DNA of 64,000 nt from Herbaspirillum rubrisubalbicans (GTDB lineage: Bacteria > Pseudomonadota > Gammaproteobacteria > Burkholderiales > Burkholderiaceae_D), in assembly GCF_003719195.1 (NCBI RefSeq), contig NZ_CP024996.1:2666001-2730000 (forward strand). The letters run 5' to 3'. The notes under the pieces are model-generated. The model was given only the letters and a program-made list of their open reading frames with translations, did no database searches and was not told where the DNA came from. Shown piece after piece: positions 1 to 12,400 of the stretch. The first letter of the stretch is position 1; every line of letters begins with the position of its first letter. The position numbers and the translations under genes were made by a program.

Positions 1-116
1 TCCATATGTTTGAAGGCGACCACTTCTTCATCCACAGCGCGCAAGCGCAAGTCGTGGATCGCCTGTGCAGCTTGCTGCAAGCGGCCTGGCCACAGCGTCA
101 GGCGCTGCCGGCATAA
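1..116 (+). CDS. Type II thioesterase, C-terminal end (partial)
   Basis: Only the last 37 or so codons are in the window, in the frame beginning at base 3, with a TAA stop at 114-116. The visible peptide contains FEGDHFFIH, which matches the GGHFF-type motif carrying the catalytic histidine near the end of alpha/beta-hydrolase type II thioesterases. These stand-alone enzymes remove wrong acyl groups from NRPS carrier domains. The position directly upstream of an NRPS operon on the same strand fits that editing role. The gene starts outside the window, so its length and active-site serine cannot be checked. Confidence 0.7.
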   Translation, partial: HMFEGDHFFIHSAQAQVVDRLCSLLQAAWPQRQALPA

Positions 117-182
117 CACGTCAAGAACGAGTCTGCGCTGTGCCGACGCGGCCAGCCGCTGCAGCACGCCAAGGAGATCAAT

Positions 183-1178
183 GTGATCAACGTAACTATC
201 GGCGCCACGCCAACGGCACAATATCTGCTACGCATCGGCGCGTTGCAGAAACAGGCCTTGCCCTTGCTGGTCGAACCGGACGCGCTGGAGCGCGATCCCC
301 ATGCAGCTTTCGCGGCTATCGAGGATTGCGTGCAGGCGCAACTGGAACAGGTCGGTGCGATCCTGTTCCGCGGTTTCGACTTCAGCTCCGCTGACAGCTT
401 CCACCGCTTCGCCGCCGCGTTCGGTGCGCCGTTGCTCAGTTATGAATTCGGGTCCACACCGCGTAGAGCGCTTGGCAAGGGTGTTTATACCTCGACGGAA
501 TACCCGGCCCACCAGCGTATCCCCTTGCATAACGAACAGTCATATACACGGCGCTGGCCCTTGCGTATCTGGTTTCATTGCCCGTTGCCGGCGGCCGAAG
601 GTGGCGAGACCCCGATTGCCGACAGCCGCGCCATCTACCGTCTGGTTGATCCTGCCATCCGGCAGCGCTTTGAGCAGCGCGGCCTGATGTATGTGCGCAA
701 TTCAGGAAACGGGCTGGATGTTCCATGGCAACAGGTGTTCGGCACCGATCAGCGCAGCGTTGTGCAAGCCTATTGCCAACAGCACGGTATCGCCTGCGAA
801 TGGAAGGAAGACGGTCAGTTGCGCACGCGTCAGGTGTGTCAGGCGACCGCACGGCATCCCGCCACCGGCGAGGCAGTGTGGTTCAATCAGGCGCACCTGT
901 TCCATGTGTCAGGGCTGGATCCTCAGCTGCGCGAGACCCTGATGCAAGTGGTGGAGCCGGAAGACCTGCCGCGTAATGTTTATTACGGCGACGGCAGCGA
1001 CATCGAAGACAGCGTGCTCGACGAGATCCGTGGTGTGCTGGATGACCAGACCATCAGTTTTCCCTGGCAGCGCGACGATGTACTGATGCTGGACAACATG
1101 CTGGTGGCACATGCCCGTTCCACCTTCAAAGGACCGCGCAAGGTAGTAGTGGCCATGGCGCGTGAGCATGGCGCCTGA
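183..1178 (+). CDS. TauD/SyrP-like Fe(II)/2-oxoglutarate dioxygenase, probable aspartyl beta-hydroxylase
   Basis: A 331-residue TauD/TfdA-family protein. The first two iron ligands are visible as HNE (His116, Glu118) and the distal histidine as VAHAR (His310), followed by an arginine-rich end that should bind 2-oxoglutarate. The segment WFHCPLPAAEGGETPIADS resembles SyrP-type NRPS-associated hydroxylases. SyrP relatives hydroxylate the beta carbon of aspartyl residues tethered to NRPS carrier domains, giving the beta-hydroxyaspartate used as an iron ligand in many siderophores. The first NRPS module downstream has an Asp-type pocket, an obvious substrate. The start is GTG at 183, preceded by AAGGAG at 171-176; an ATG at 181 is followed at once by TGA. 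Regiochemistry and stereochemistry are inferred. Confidence 0.8.
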   Translation: MINVTIGATPTAQYLLRIGALQKQALPLLVEPDALERDPHAAFAAIEDCVQAQLEQVGAILFRGFDFSSADSFHRFAAAFGAPLLSYEFGSTPRRALGKGVYTSTEYPAHQRIPLHNEQSYTRRWPLRIWFHCPLPAAEGGETPIADSRAIYRLVDPAIRQRFEQRGLMYVRNSGNGLDVPWQQVFGTDQRSVVQAYCQQHGIACEWKEDGQLRTRQVCQATARHPATGEAVWFNQAHLFHVSGLDPQLRETLMQVVEPEDLPRNVYYGDGSDIEDSVLDEIRGVLDDQTISFPWQRDDVLMLDNMLVAHARSTFKGPRKVVVAMAREHGA

Positions 1179-1322
1179 GTCAGGGCCTTGGCGCTCGGAT
1201 CCCTGGCTTCCAAAGAACATCTCAGGTCACTTCGTACGCCTCGCCATTTGCCCCAGGTTCCCGCTTTTTCCTCTGCATGCCTCGCATGCATGGGCTTAGC
1301 CATCTTTCCAGGAACAATCAAC

Positions 1323-3491
1323 ATGCCTCCAAACACGCCCGCCGCCCAAGTCACTCGGCTGCGCACGCCGACGGCAAACAATATTGCCAGCGAACTGCGC
1401 CATCATGCCCGCCAGACACCCGAGCGTATCGCGCTGAAATTTCTCGGCGATGGCGACACCGTGACCTATCAGGCAAGCTACGCCGAACTGGACCGCCAGG
1501 TCACGGCGCTGGCGGTCGAATTACTCACATCTACCCGCTCCGGAGAGCGGGCGCTGCTGATGTATGAAAATGGACCGGCCTATGTGATGGCCTTCTTCGC
1601 CTGCCTGTATGCCGGGATTGTTGCGGTGCCGGCCTATCCGGCGGATGCCGCCCATCAGGAGCATCGCCAGCGTCTGCAAAGTATGGCGCGTGACGCGCAG
1701 ACGGCACTGGTGCTCACCGATCTGGCACATCTGCCGCACACCGCCGTCTGGCTGCAAGCGCTGCAGTTGCCACGGCTGCCGCGCCTGATCGCCACCGATG
1801 ATCTGATCAAAACCACGGACACCGGCGCTGAATTCGCCCCCGATACTGACCAACTCACCACGCGGCAAGAACTGCCCGGCATGGCACACAGTGGCCTGGC
1901 CTTCCTCCAATACACCTCGGGTTCGACCTCCACGCCCAAGGGCGTGCGTGTGACGCACGCCAATCTGATCGCCAATACCCAGGCCATGCGCGACAGCATG
2001 GGCTTGCGCGACACCGACGTCACCGTCAGCTGGCTGCCCTTATATCACGACATGGGGCTCATCGGTGCCATGCTGCAGTCGCTGCGCTGGGGCGGCTGCC
2101 TGGTGCTGATGACCGGCGCACATTTTCAGGAAAGCCCGGCTCGCTGGCTCAAGGCGATCAGCCGGCATGGCGGCGCCCACAGCGGCGGGCCTGATTTCGC
2201 CTTCCGCATGTGCGTCGAACGGCTGTCTGACAGCACCCTGAAGTCGCTCAATCTGAGCCAGTGGCGGGTGGCCTTTTGCGCGTCAGAACCAGTGCGCGCC
2301 AAGACCATGCACAGCTTTGCCAGCCGTTTCGCCGCCGCCGGTTTCGATGCCCGGGCGCTGTACTGCTGCTACGGCCTGGCCGAGTCCACACTGGTGATCA
2401 CTGGCGGCTTGCCGCTGACCGGGGTGCGCCATGTCGATGCCGATCCGGTGGCACTGGCGGGCGGGCGCCTGCAAGTGTCGGGCGCTGCAGATGCCGTTCG
2501 TCTGGTCAGTTCAGGTCTGCCAGTGCGCGCGCACGAGATCCGAATTGTCGATCCGGCCAGCGGTAAGGTACGGGAAGACGGTGTAATCGGCGAGGTGCAG
2601 ATCGCTGGGCCCAGCATTGCCGACGGCTACTGGAACAATCCCGAGGCCAGCATTGCGGCCTTCCCACAGCAGGAGGGCCGCCGCTGGCTGCGTAGCGGTG
2701 ACCTGGGCTTTCTGCATCAGCGTCACCTGTATATCAGCGGCCGGCTCAAGGACACCATCATTCTGCGCGGCCACAACATCTACCCGCAAGACCTCGAAAT
2801 GTATCTCGAAAGCGCCGTGCCAGCGCTACGCAGCGGCCGCGTGGCAGCATTCCCGGTGGTGACGGATGGTATCGAAGGCATCGGCGTGGCTGCTGAGGTG
2901 GCGCGCGCCACGCAACGCAAGCAAATGCCGCAAGATTTGATCGACGCCGTACGCGACGCCGTGGCGCAGGCTGTGGGCCAAGCACCGGATCTGGTCATGT
3001 TGCTGCACCCCGGTACCTTGCCCCGCACCACCAGCGGCAAGCTGCAGCGATCCTCTTGTCTGACGCTGCAGCGCAATCCGGATTTCATCTTTCATGCGCT
3101 GTTCGACGCCCGCCAGGCTCCCGTCAATGCCAAGGGCGCTGCCCCGGCCAGTGCCACCGAGCTAGCGCTGGCCGGGTTGTGGCAGACCTTGCTGGGCGCG
3201 CGCGCGTTCGGTGTGGAAGACAGCTTCTTTGCCTGCGGAGGGCAATCGCTCAGCGCCAATCAACTGTTGGCCCGGGTCCGACGCCAGTTCGCCGTGGCGC
3301 TGGAGATGCAGGATATTTTCGACTTACCCACGCTGGGCGCACTGGCGGCACGCATCGACACCTTGCGCGCGCAATCGGGCCTGGCTCAGCCGCTGGCCGC
3401 CTCGGACGAAGTGGCGCGCATGCTGGCCGAGGTAAAGGAGATGTCCGAATACGACTTGCGGCAGGTGATCGCCGCCGACAACGGAAAGTGA
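1323..3491 (+). CDS. Fatty acyl-AMP ligase (FAAL) fused to an acyl carrier domain
   Basis: A 722-residue starter enzyme. Residues about 1-590 form an acyl-adenylate synthetase with the P-loop TSGSTSTPKGV near residue 199, a YGLAEST motif and a GRLKDTIILRG hinge typical of FAAL proteins. Residues about 610-690 form a carrier domain with FFACGGQSL, phosphopantetheine on Ser642. FAALs activate a fatty acid as acyl-AMP and load it on a carrier, which lipidates the first amino acid on the following NRPS. The frame is open from 1188, but the ATG at 1323 has AGGAA at 1310-1314 and begins a normal FAAL N-terminus. The stop lies six bases before the next NRPS. The product should be a lipopeptide; chain length cannot be read from sequence. 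Confidence 0.87.
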   Translation: MPPNTPAAQVTRLRTPTANNIASELRHHARQTPERIALKFLGDGDTVTYQASYAELDRQVTALAVELLTSTRSGERALLMYENGPAYVMAFFACLYAGIVAVPAYPADAAHQEHRQRLQSMARDAQTALVLTDLAHLPHTAVWLQALQLPRLPRLIATDDLIKTTDTGAEFAPDTDQLTTRQELPGMAHSGLAFLQYTSGSTSTPKGVRVTHANLIANTQAMRDSMGLRDTDVTVSWLPLYHDMGLIGAMLQSLRWGGCLVLMTGAHFQESPARWLKAISRHGGAHSGGPDFAFRMCVERLSDSTLKSLNLSQWRVAFCASEPVRAKTMHSFASRFAAAGFDARALYCCYGLAESTLVITGGLPLTGVRHVDADPVALAGGRLQVSGAADAVRLVSSGLPVRAHEIRIVDPASGKVREDGVIGEVQIAGPSIADGYWNNPEASIAAFPQQEGRRWLRSGDLGFLHQRHLYISGRLKDTIILRGHNIYPQDLEMYLESAVPALRSGRVAAFPVVTDGIEGIGVAAEVARATQRKQMPQDLIDAVRDAVAQAVGQAPDLVMLLHPGTLPRTTSGKLQRSSCLTLQRNPDFIFHALFDARQAPVNAKGAAPASATELALAGLWQTLLGARAFGVEDSFFACGGQSLSANQLLARVRRQFAVALEMQDIFDLPTLGALAARIDTLRAQSGLAQPLAASDEVARMLAEVKEMSEYDLRQVIAADNGK

Positions 3492-3497
3492 GAAAGC

Positions 3498-6400
3498 ATG
3501 TCTTCGGTTCTGGATGCTCTGGAAGGAATGTCACCGTTACAACGCCAGGCAGCGCTGACCATGTTGCGCGCCAAGGGCTTGCTGCCCGACGCCGGGCCTG
3601 CGGCCTATGCCTTGGAACAGACGCAAGCTCAGCCCGACCAGTCGCGTGCGCCCTTGTCCTATGCCCAGCAGCGGCTATGGTTCCTGTGGCAGCTGGATCC
3701 GGCCAGTCCGGCCTACAATTTGTCGAACATCATCGATCTGCAAGGCCCGCTCAATCTGCCGGCATTGGAACGGACCTTAGCGAGCCTGGTAGCGCGCCAC
3801 GCCGCATTGCGCACTCACTTTGCGGAGCAAGATGGCCAAGCCTGGCAATGCGTGGCTGACCCCGGGCCGGTGGTGCTGCCGGTGGAGGGTACCCTCGATA
3901 CGCCGTTGACACCGCAACATGCCGCCGAACTCGCGCGCCATGAAGCACACCGCCCCTTCGATTTGCAGCATGGTCCGTTGCTGCGGGCCCGTTTGCTGGT
4001 GCTAGGTCCACAAATGCATCAGTTGCTGCTGACAATGCACCACAGCATCAGTGACGGCTGGTCCTTGGCCTTGCTGCCGGACGAGTTGCGCGCGCTGTAT
4101 GCCCATCACGCCGGCGGCGCGCCGCTGACGTTGGCGCCGTTGCCGTTGCAATATCCGCAATACGCTGCCTGGCAGCGACGCTGGATGGAGCAGGGCGAGC
4201 GGGCGCGTCAACTGGACTACTGGACGCGTCAACTGGGCGGCCATGTGACTCGGCTGGAACTGCCCAGCGACCGGCCGCGCGCCACCGCGCAAGGCGATGC
4301 CGGCGCTCACCACTATTTCAGCCTGACGCCGGACGTGAGCGATCGCATCAAGTCGTTTTGTCAGACGTCCGGGGTGACGCTGGCTATGTTCTTGCTGGCC
4401 TGCTTCAAGGCGGTACTGTATCGCCACAGCGGCCAGCAGGACATCTGGATCGGCGTACCCAACGCCAATCGTCCCCATCCTGAGACCGAAGCCATGCTCG
4501 GCTTTTTCGTCAACACCCAGGTGCTGCGTACGGATCTGACGGGGGCGCCCAGCTTCGACACTTTGCTCTGTCGCGTGCGCGACAACTTCATCCAGGCCCA
4601 GCAGCATCAGGATCTGCCGTTCGACCAACTGGTGGAAGCGCTCAACCCGCAGCGCAGCGCCAAGGGCAATCCGTTGTTCGATGCCAAATTCACGATGATG
4701 GTACCGATCGAACGCCACTGGCAGGGTGGCGGACTGGCTTTCACAATGCGCGACAGCCCGGTGCTGCACAGCCATTTCGAGCTGAGTCTGGACGCCACCG
4801 ACCTCGGCGCGCACATCGACGGCTGCTTCACATACGCAACCGCTTTATTCGATGCTGACCGCATTGCACGCCTGGCGGCGCAATTGACAGTATTTGCCGA
4901 CGAAGCCGCCGCGCACAGCGACCGTTCTATCGATCAGATCGCCTTGCTCGGACCACAGCAACAGCAGCAGTTGGTGGAATGGTCGACAGGGCCAGATCCG
5001 GCGCTGCAGGTCGGTAGCGTGCTGCAGATGTTTCAGGCCATGGCAATGGCGCACCCCGAACAAACCGCGCTGAGCGACGCCACACAGCAGCTCAGTTATG
5101 CGCAGCTGGAACAGGCTGCTACCAGTCTGGCGCACACCTTGATTGAGGCCGGCGTCACGACGGAAACGCCGGTAGCGGTGTGCGCGCCGCGCTCAGCCGA
5201 TCTGGTGGTGGGCATGCTGGCGGTGATGAAGGCGGGGGGCATCCACGTGCCGCTGGATCCCGAACTGCCGGCGGCCCGCCTGCGAGGGCAGTTGGCCGAT
5301 TGCGGCGCCCGAATCGTGCTGGGTGCGCCGCAACACCTGTCATGGATGGCGTCACAGCCGGAAGGGCTGGTGTGCCTGTCGCTGGCAGGGTACCCGCAAG
5401 CAGCAGTGCAACCGTCAGGACTGCCGGCGCTGCCGCTTCCCCATCCGCAACAAGCGGCTTATATCATCTACACCTCGGGTTCGACCGGCCGTCCCAAGGG
5501 CGTAGTGGTTAGTCACGCGGCATTGGCCAACTACACCGGTGGTCTGCTGCAACGCCTGGCTGCCAAGGAGCCGCTGGCCATGGCCATGGTGTCGACGCCA
5601 GCAGCTGACCTCGGGCACACGGTACTGTTCGGCGCATTGTGCGGCGGTCACACCTTGCATCTGCTGGCGCCACAGGTCTGTTTCGATCCGGATGCCTTTG
5701 CCGCTTATCTGCGCCAATGCCACATCGGGGTGCTGAAAATCGTGCCGAGCCATCTGAGTGCCTTACTGCATGCGGCCGATGCTCAGGGTGCATTGCCTTG
5801 GCATACCTTGATCATTGGCGGCGAGACTGCGCCGGTCGAGCTGCTGCACCAGTTGCGCACCTTGCGCCCGGAGTGCCGCGTAATCAACCACTACGGCCCC
5901 ACCGAAACCACTGTCGGCGTGCTCACCCATGTGATGGACAAGCTGTCGCTGCCGGCCACTCCATTACCAGTCGGTATGCCCTTACCCGGCATGCGCGCCA
6001 GCATCCTTGATGCCCATCTGCAACGGCTTCCGCCGGGTGTGCCGGGCGAACTCTATCTGGGTGGTGTGGGCGTGGCACGCGGCTATCACGGTCGCGCAGA
6101 CCTGAGCGCCGAACGGTTCGTGCCGGATCCCTTTACTGACTCTGGCGAACGGCTCTACCGCACCGGCGACCGCGCCCGTTACCGCAGTGACGGCAGTATC
6201 GAGTTCCTCGGCCGCGCCGACGATCAGGTCAAGATCCGTGGCTATCGGGTGGAGCCCGGCGAGGTGGCGCAGGTGCTGCGCGGCCTGACGGGGGTGGATC
6301 AGGCAGTGGTGGTAACGCTGGCTGACGAACACGAACCCGACAAACTGCGCCTGCACGCCTATTACACTGCCGGTGCGCCAGATGCCCCACAACCAGCGGC

Positions 6401-9400
6401 GCTTCAGGATGCTTTGCAGGCCCTGTTGCCCGATTATATGCAGCCGGCGTCCTTGCAGCGCCTAAATGCGCTGCCACTGACGGCCAATGGCAAGCTCGAT
6501 CGCCAGCGTCTGCCCCGTTTTGCCTCGCCGCTGGCAGAGGCCGTCGGCGCCGCAAAGCCCCGCAATCCGCTGGAAGAAACTCTGGCCGCCATCTGGGCAG
6601 AGGTACTCAAGTGCGAGCAGATTGGCATTCATGACAATTTCTTTGCTTTGGGTGGGGACTCCATCCTCAGCCTGCAGATCATCGCGCGTGCGCGCAAGCG
6701 CGGCATCAAGCTCAGTCCTCGGCAGATCTTCGAGCAGCAAAGTATTGCCGCGCTGGCGCAGGGGCTCCACGATAAAAATGGTATCGGCGAGGGTGCCACC
6801 AGGCAGGCGCCGGTCACCGTCCCCCGAGCAGACCGGTCGCGCGCCTTGCCCATGTCGCATGCGCAGGAGCGGCTATGGTTGCTGTGGGCGCTGGATCCGC
6901 AAAGCCGTGCTTATAACCTGACCCAGGCCATGCACTGGCGGGGCCAGCTCAATGTGGCGGCCCTGCAGTCGGCACTGGATGCGCTCGTGGCGCGCCACGA
7001 GAGCCTGCGCACAGTATTCATCCCGGCAGGCACCTCCGCCCGGCAGCATGTCCATGCGGCTGCGGATGCGCAATTGGTGCTGGCGCACGACACGCTGCCG
7101 CCCGACCTGCCGGACAGCGCGTTGCCCGCCCTGCGCGAACGTCTGGACCGTCTACCTTTCGATCTGACGCAAGGTCCCTTGCTGCGCGCGCTACTGCTGG
7201 CGCGCACGGGAGAACAGGGCAATTGCGACGACCATGTGCTTGTCTTGTCCATGCACCACATCTGTGGCGATGGCTGGTCACTCAACCTGCTGTATGAAGA
7301 ACTGGTGCTGGCTTATCAGGCTGCCTGCGCCGGCCGGCTTCCAGACTGGCAGCCGCTGCCCATCCAGTACGCCGACTATGCCGCCTGGCAACACCAAGCG
7401 CAGACGCAAACCGACTGGCCAGCCCAGCGCAACTACTGGCTAGCGCGTCTGAACGGCGCCGACGCACTGCCCGCATTGCCCTATGACCATCCGCGTCCGA
7501 CTGTGCGTAGCGGCGCCGGCGCGTGGATCCGGCGGCGCATCCCGCACCATGTCACCAGTGGCTTGCGCATTCTGGCACGCAACGCAGATGCCTCGCTCTC
7601 GATGGCCTTGCTGAGCAGCTTTGCACTGCTGTTGCGCCACCACGGCGCGGCAGCCGATCTCACCATTGGCATGCCAGTCGCCAATCGCCGCTGGCAGGAG
7701 ACAGAAGCCCTGATCGGCTTCTTCGTCAACATGCTGGCGCTACGGATCGATACTGCCAGCAGCAGCAACCTGCAGGGCTTGCTTGCCCATGTCCGCAATG
7801 TGGTGCTGGATGCCCAGCAGCATCAGGATCTGCCGTTTGAACAAGTCGTGGCAGCGCTGCAGCCAGCGCGTAGCATGGCACATACGCCTCTGTTTCAGGT
7901 GGTCTTCAATCATCAGGTCCGTCATGTCGAAACACTGCGTCGCTTGCCGGGACTCGATATCAGCCTGCTGGATACCACGCTGCCTAGCACCAAGTTCGAC
8001 CTCAGCCTGCACACCAGCGAGATTGAAGATGAGCTCAACGCCGTGTTCGAATACAGCACCGACCTGTTCGATGCAACCACCATCGACCGCATGGCCGACC
8101 AATGGTTGTTGCTACTGGAAGGCATGGTCGCTGATCCCGCCGCCCGCATCAGCGATTTGCCACTGCAGGATGCGACCACGCGCCAAGCCCTGCTGCAAGA
8201 CTGGAATCCGCAACAGGTGGACCACCCAGAGCAAGCCTGCCTGCATACCCTGATCGAAGCGCAAGCTGCGCATCGCCCCCATGCAATGGCAGTCGACCAA
8301 CTCAGCTACGACCAACTGAACCGCCGCGCCAATCGGCTGGCGCACCGGCTGATCCAACTTGGTGCCGGACCAGAACGCCTGGTCGGCGTTGCCATGGAGC
8401 GGGGGCCAGATCTCATCATCACCTTGCTGGCCGTGCTCAAGGCCGGCGCCGCTTACTTGCCGCTGGATCCCGCTTATCCGCCGCAGCGGCTGGCTTACAT
8501 GATCGATGATGCACAGCCGGTGCTGGTGCTCTCCGAGAATGGTATTGATCTCCCCGTGAACACGGTTCAGGGCATCAATCTGAGCGCTCTGGATCTCAGC
8601 GCAGAACCAGAGAGCAATCCATCCAATCAATCCGTCCCCGGCAATCTGGCCTACTGCATTTACACCTCCGGCTCCACCGGCCAGCCCAAGGGCGCTTTGC
8701 TGACGCACCGTCACGTCACGCGACTGTTCCAGAGCACTGCCGGTCAATACCACTTCGGCCCGGAGGATGTCTGGACACTGTTTCACTCTTACGCCTTCGA
8801 CTTCTCGGTCTGGGAAATCTTTGGCGCATTGCTGCATGGCGGCCGTCTGGTTGTCGTGCCGCATTTGGTCAGCCGCTCGCCACAAGACTTTCATCGCTTG
8901 CTGCTTGAACAAGGTGTAACCGTCCTCAACCAGACTCCATCGGCCTTCCGTCAATTGATCCCGGAAGCCCTGAGCACCAACGATGCAGGCCGTTTGCGAC
9001 TGGTGATCTTTGGTGGTGACGCCCTCGACACCGGCAGCCTGCAGCCATGGTTCGACGCCTTCGACGACCATCAGCCGCAATTGGTCAACATGTACGGCAT
9101 CACCGAAACTACGGTCCATGTCAGCTATCGCCCGATCACGATTGATGACTGCCGGCGGTCCGTCAGCCCCATCGGGGCAGTACTGGACGATCTCAGTTGG
9201 TATGTACTGGATGATGCCCTCAATCCGGTGCCGCCCGGCGTCACCGGCGAACTCTACATCGGCGGTGCCGGGCTGGCACGCGGTTATCTGGGACGGCCCG
9301 CACTCACTGCACAACGTTTCATTCCCAATCCTTTCGGTTCCGGGCGTCTGTACCGCACCGGCGATCAGGCCCGTTGGCACCTTGAAGAAGGCATGCAATA

Positions 9401-12400
9401 CCTCGGCCGTAATGATCGGCAGGTCAAGCTGCGCGGTTTCCGCATCGAGCTTGGCGAAATCGAAGCTGCCTTGAAAGCCCAGCCGGGCGTCACTGATGCC
9501 GTGGTGCTGATTCATCAGGGCGCAGCAGGCGAACAACTAGTCGCCTATCTGGTGGCCCCCAGCGATCTGGCCCGCGATGGCTTGCGCGCCGCGCTGGCGA
9601 CACGTCTGCCCGACTACATGCTGCCGGCCCATTACATGTTGCTTGATCAATTCCCGCTGACCGCCAACGGCAAGCTGGACCGTCAACAACTGCCGCCACC
9701 CGAGGCCGTGCAGGACCAATATGTCGCCCCCGAAGGCCCTATCGAAACCGCACTGGCTGCCATCTGGCAAGAGGTGCTGGGCGTGGAACGGGTAGGGGCC
9801 ACGGATAATTTCTTCGAACTGGGAGGGCACTCGCTGCTGGCAACTCAAGTGGTGGCGCGAGTGAGCCACCACCTGGGCGCCAATTTGCCTCTGCGCGCCG
9901 TTTTCGAGGCACCGCAGCTGGGCGCTCTGGCCGCGCTCGTCACGCCCGGCAATGTCGGTCCCGGAATCATCGCGCAAGACAGGCATCAGGCCCCGCTATC
10001 GCCGCTACAGCAGCGCCTCTGGTTCCTGTGGCAACTGGCACCGGGCAGCACCGCGTATCACATCACACGCCGCTTTTCGCTGTCGGCCCGGCTCCATCCT
10101 GCCGCTCTGGAACACGCCGTGCTGGCGCTGGCACAGCGTCAGGCGATGCTGCGCACTCGCTTCGAGCAGCATGATGGGCTGGTGCAGCAAGACATCCTCA
10201 CACAAGCGGTGGTGCGCCCGCAATGGCATCACGCGGCGGATCGGCAGAATGCGCTTGACTGGCTGGAACAGCAAGCACAAATGCCCTTCGATCTGACGCA
10301 GGGACCGGCATGGCGCATTGCCGTGGCGGAAACAGCTGATGCAGCTGATGGCGTCCAATACCTGCAGATCAGCCTGCATCACATCGTGGCCGATGCCCGT
10401 ACCGTACAGTTGCTGATTCAGGAACTGACGGCCCTGTATCGCGGTGACACACTGTTGCCGCTGCCGGTGCAATACGCCGACTATGCCGACTGGCAGCAGC
10501 AGTGGCTGGCCGCCGGCCACGCTCAACGCCAGCTGCATTATTGGCAGCAAGCACTGGCAGGCTTGCCGGAGCAGGCCCGCCTGCCGACCGACCATGTCCG
10601 TCCGCGCCAACCCAGCCATCGGGGTGGGCAGCTGCTGCTGCGCTTACCGGCGCCGCTCGCGCGTAGCGTACTCGAACTGGCGCGACGTGCCGGTGCCACT
10701 CCGTTCATGGCGCAACTGGCCCTGTTCCAGTGCCTGTTATGGCGTCTGGGCGGACAAGCCGATGTCGCCGTCGGCGTTCCGGTGGTCAATCGCCCCCGAC
10801 TGGAGACCGAGGGCCTGGTAGGATGTTTCCTCAACACTCAGGTCATGCGCACGCAGATTGATGGAGCTGGCAGTCTGTGGGCGCTACTGGCCCAAGTGCG
10901 GGAAGTGGTGATGCAGGCGCAGTCGCATCAGGAATTGCCCTTCGAGCAGTTGGTGGAAGTCCTGCAACCGGCACGCAGCCTAGATCGCCATCCGTTGTTT
11001 CAGGTCGCCTTCGATTATCGTCAGGCCGATGCCACGTTGTTGCCTCATCTGGGGCAGGCTGCCTTGCAGGAAATGCCGCGTGCTCACGTGATCGCCAAGT
11101 TCGACCTCGAGCTGGCGTTGCAGGAAACCAGCCGGGACGAATTGCAGGCCAGCTTCACCTACGCCGAGGATCTGTTTGAAGCCGCTACCATTGGTCGCCT
11201 GAGCGAGTACTGGCAGCAGTTGTTGGAAGCGGTGGTGGCCAATCCCGATGCACCTCTGGACGCACTGCCGCTGTTGCCCGCAGCAGAACTGGCACAGATA
11301 CAGCAAGCCAACGCCAGCGCCATGGACTATCCGCGTACGGCGTGCCTGCACCAACTGATTGAGCAACGCGTCCACGAGCGTGCGGCCGAGATCGCCCTCA
11401 TCATGGATCACCAACACCTGACCCATGGCGAACTGCAACAGCGCGCCAACAGCCTGGCCGTCCACCTGCAGGCACTTGGTGTGGGGCCGGATGTGCTGGT
11501 GGGCGTGGCCATGCCACGCGGACCGATACAGATCATCAGCCTGCTGGCCATCCTCAAGGCCGGCGGCGCCTATCTGCCGCTGGACCCCGCCTATCCCGCC
11601 CAGCGTCTGGCAGACATGGCCAACGATGCCCAGCCATTGCTGTTGCTGACCCAATCCAGCGTCAATCTGCCGCCCATGGCCGGCCAGCGCCTCATCATTG
11701 ACGACCTGCCAGAACTCAGCACCGAGGTGGTCACCAGCACGGTAACACCGGCCAATCTGGCCTATTGCATCTACACCTCCGGTTCCACCGGCAAGCCCAA
11801 GGGCGTGATGATCAGCCATGGCAATCTGGTCAATTTCCTGTACACCATGGCACAGGCCCCGGGCCTGACGCGCGACGACCGCATTCTGGGCCTGACTTCC
11901 CTGTCTTTCGACATCGCCGGTCTGGAAATCTGGCTGCCGCTGTTACAGGGCGCACAACTGGTGCTCAGCAGCCGAGATCAGGCACAAGACCCGCGCCAGT
12001 TGCTAGCGCTCATTGCCCAGCATGACATCTCGGTAATTCAGGCCACCCCGTCAACATGGCGCATGCTCAGCGAACAAGACAACCTCACGCTGCTGCATGG
12101 ACGCACACTGTTGTGCGGCGGCGAAGCCTTGCCAGCAGACCTGGCTGCGCGCCTGCTGGCCACCGGAGCACATGTGTGGAATGTGTACGGCCCCACCGAA
12201 ACTACGATCTGGTCGGCGCGCCAGCTACTCACCATCGATGCTCCCAAACCGCTGCTGGGTGGCCCCATCGGCAACACACAACTGCACGTGCTGGACGCGG
12301 CCATGCAGGTGTGCGCAGCCAATGTGGTGGGCGAGCTCTATATCGGTGGCGACGGGGTAGCACGCGGTTATCGTGGCCGTCCCGGCTTGACGGCTGAGCG

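Noticed and set aside
1188..1322. Longer FAAL starting at 1188
   Set aside because: The extra 45 residues are unlike FAAL N-termini and have no ribosome site; the ATG at 1323 has one.
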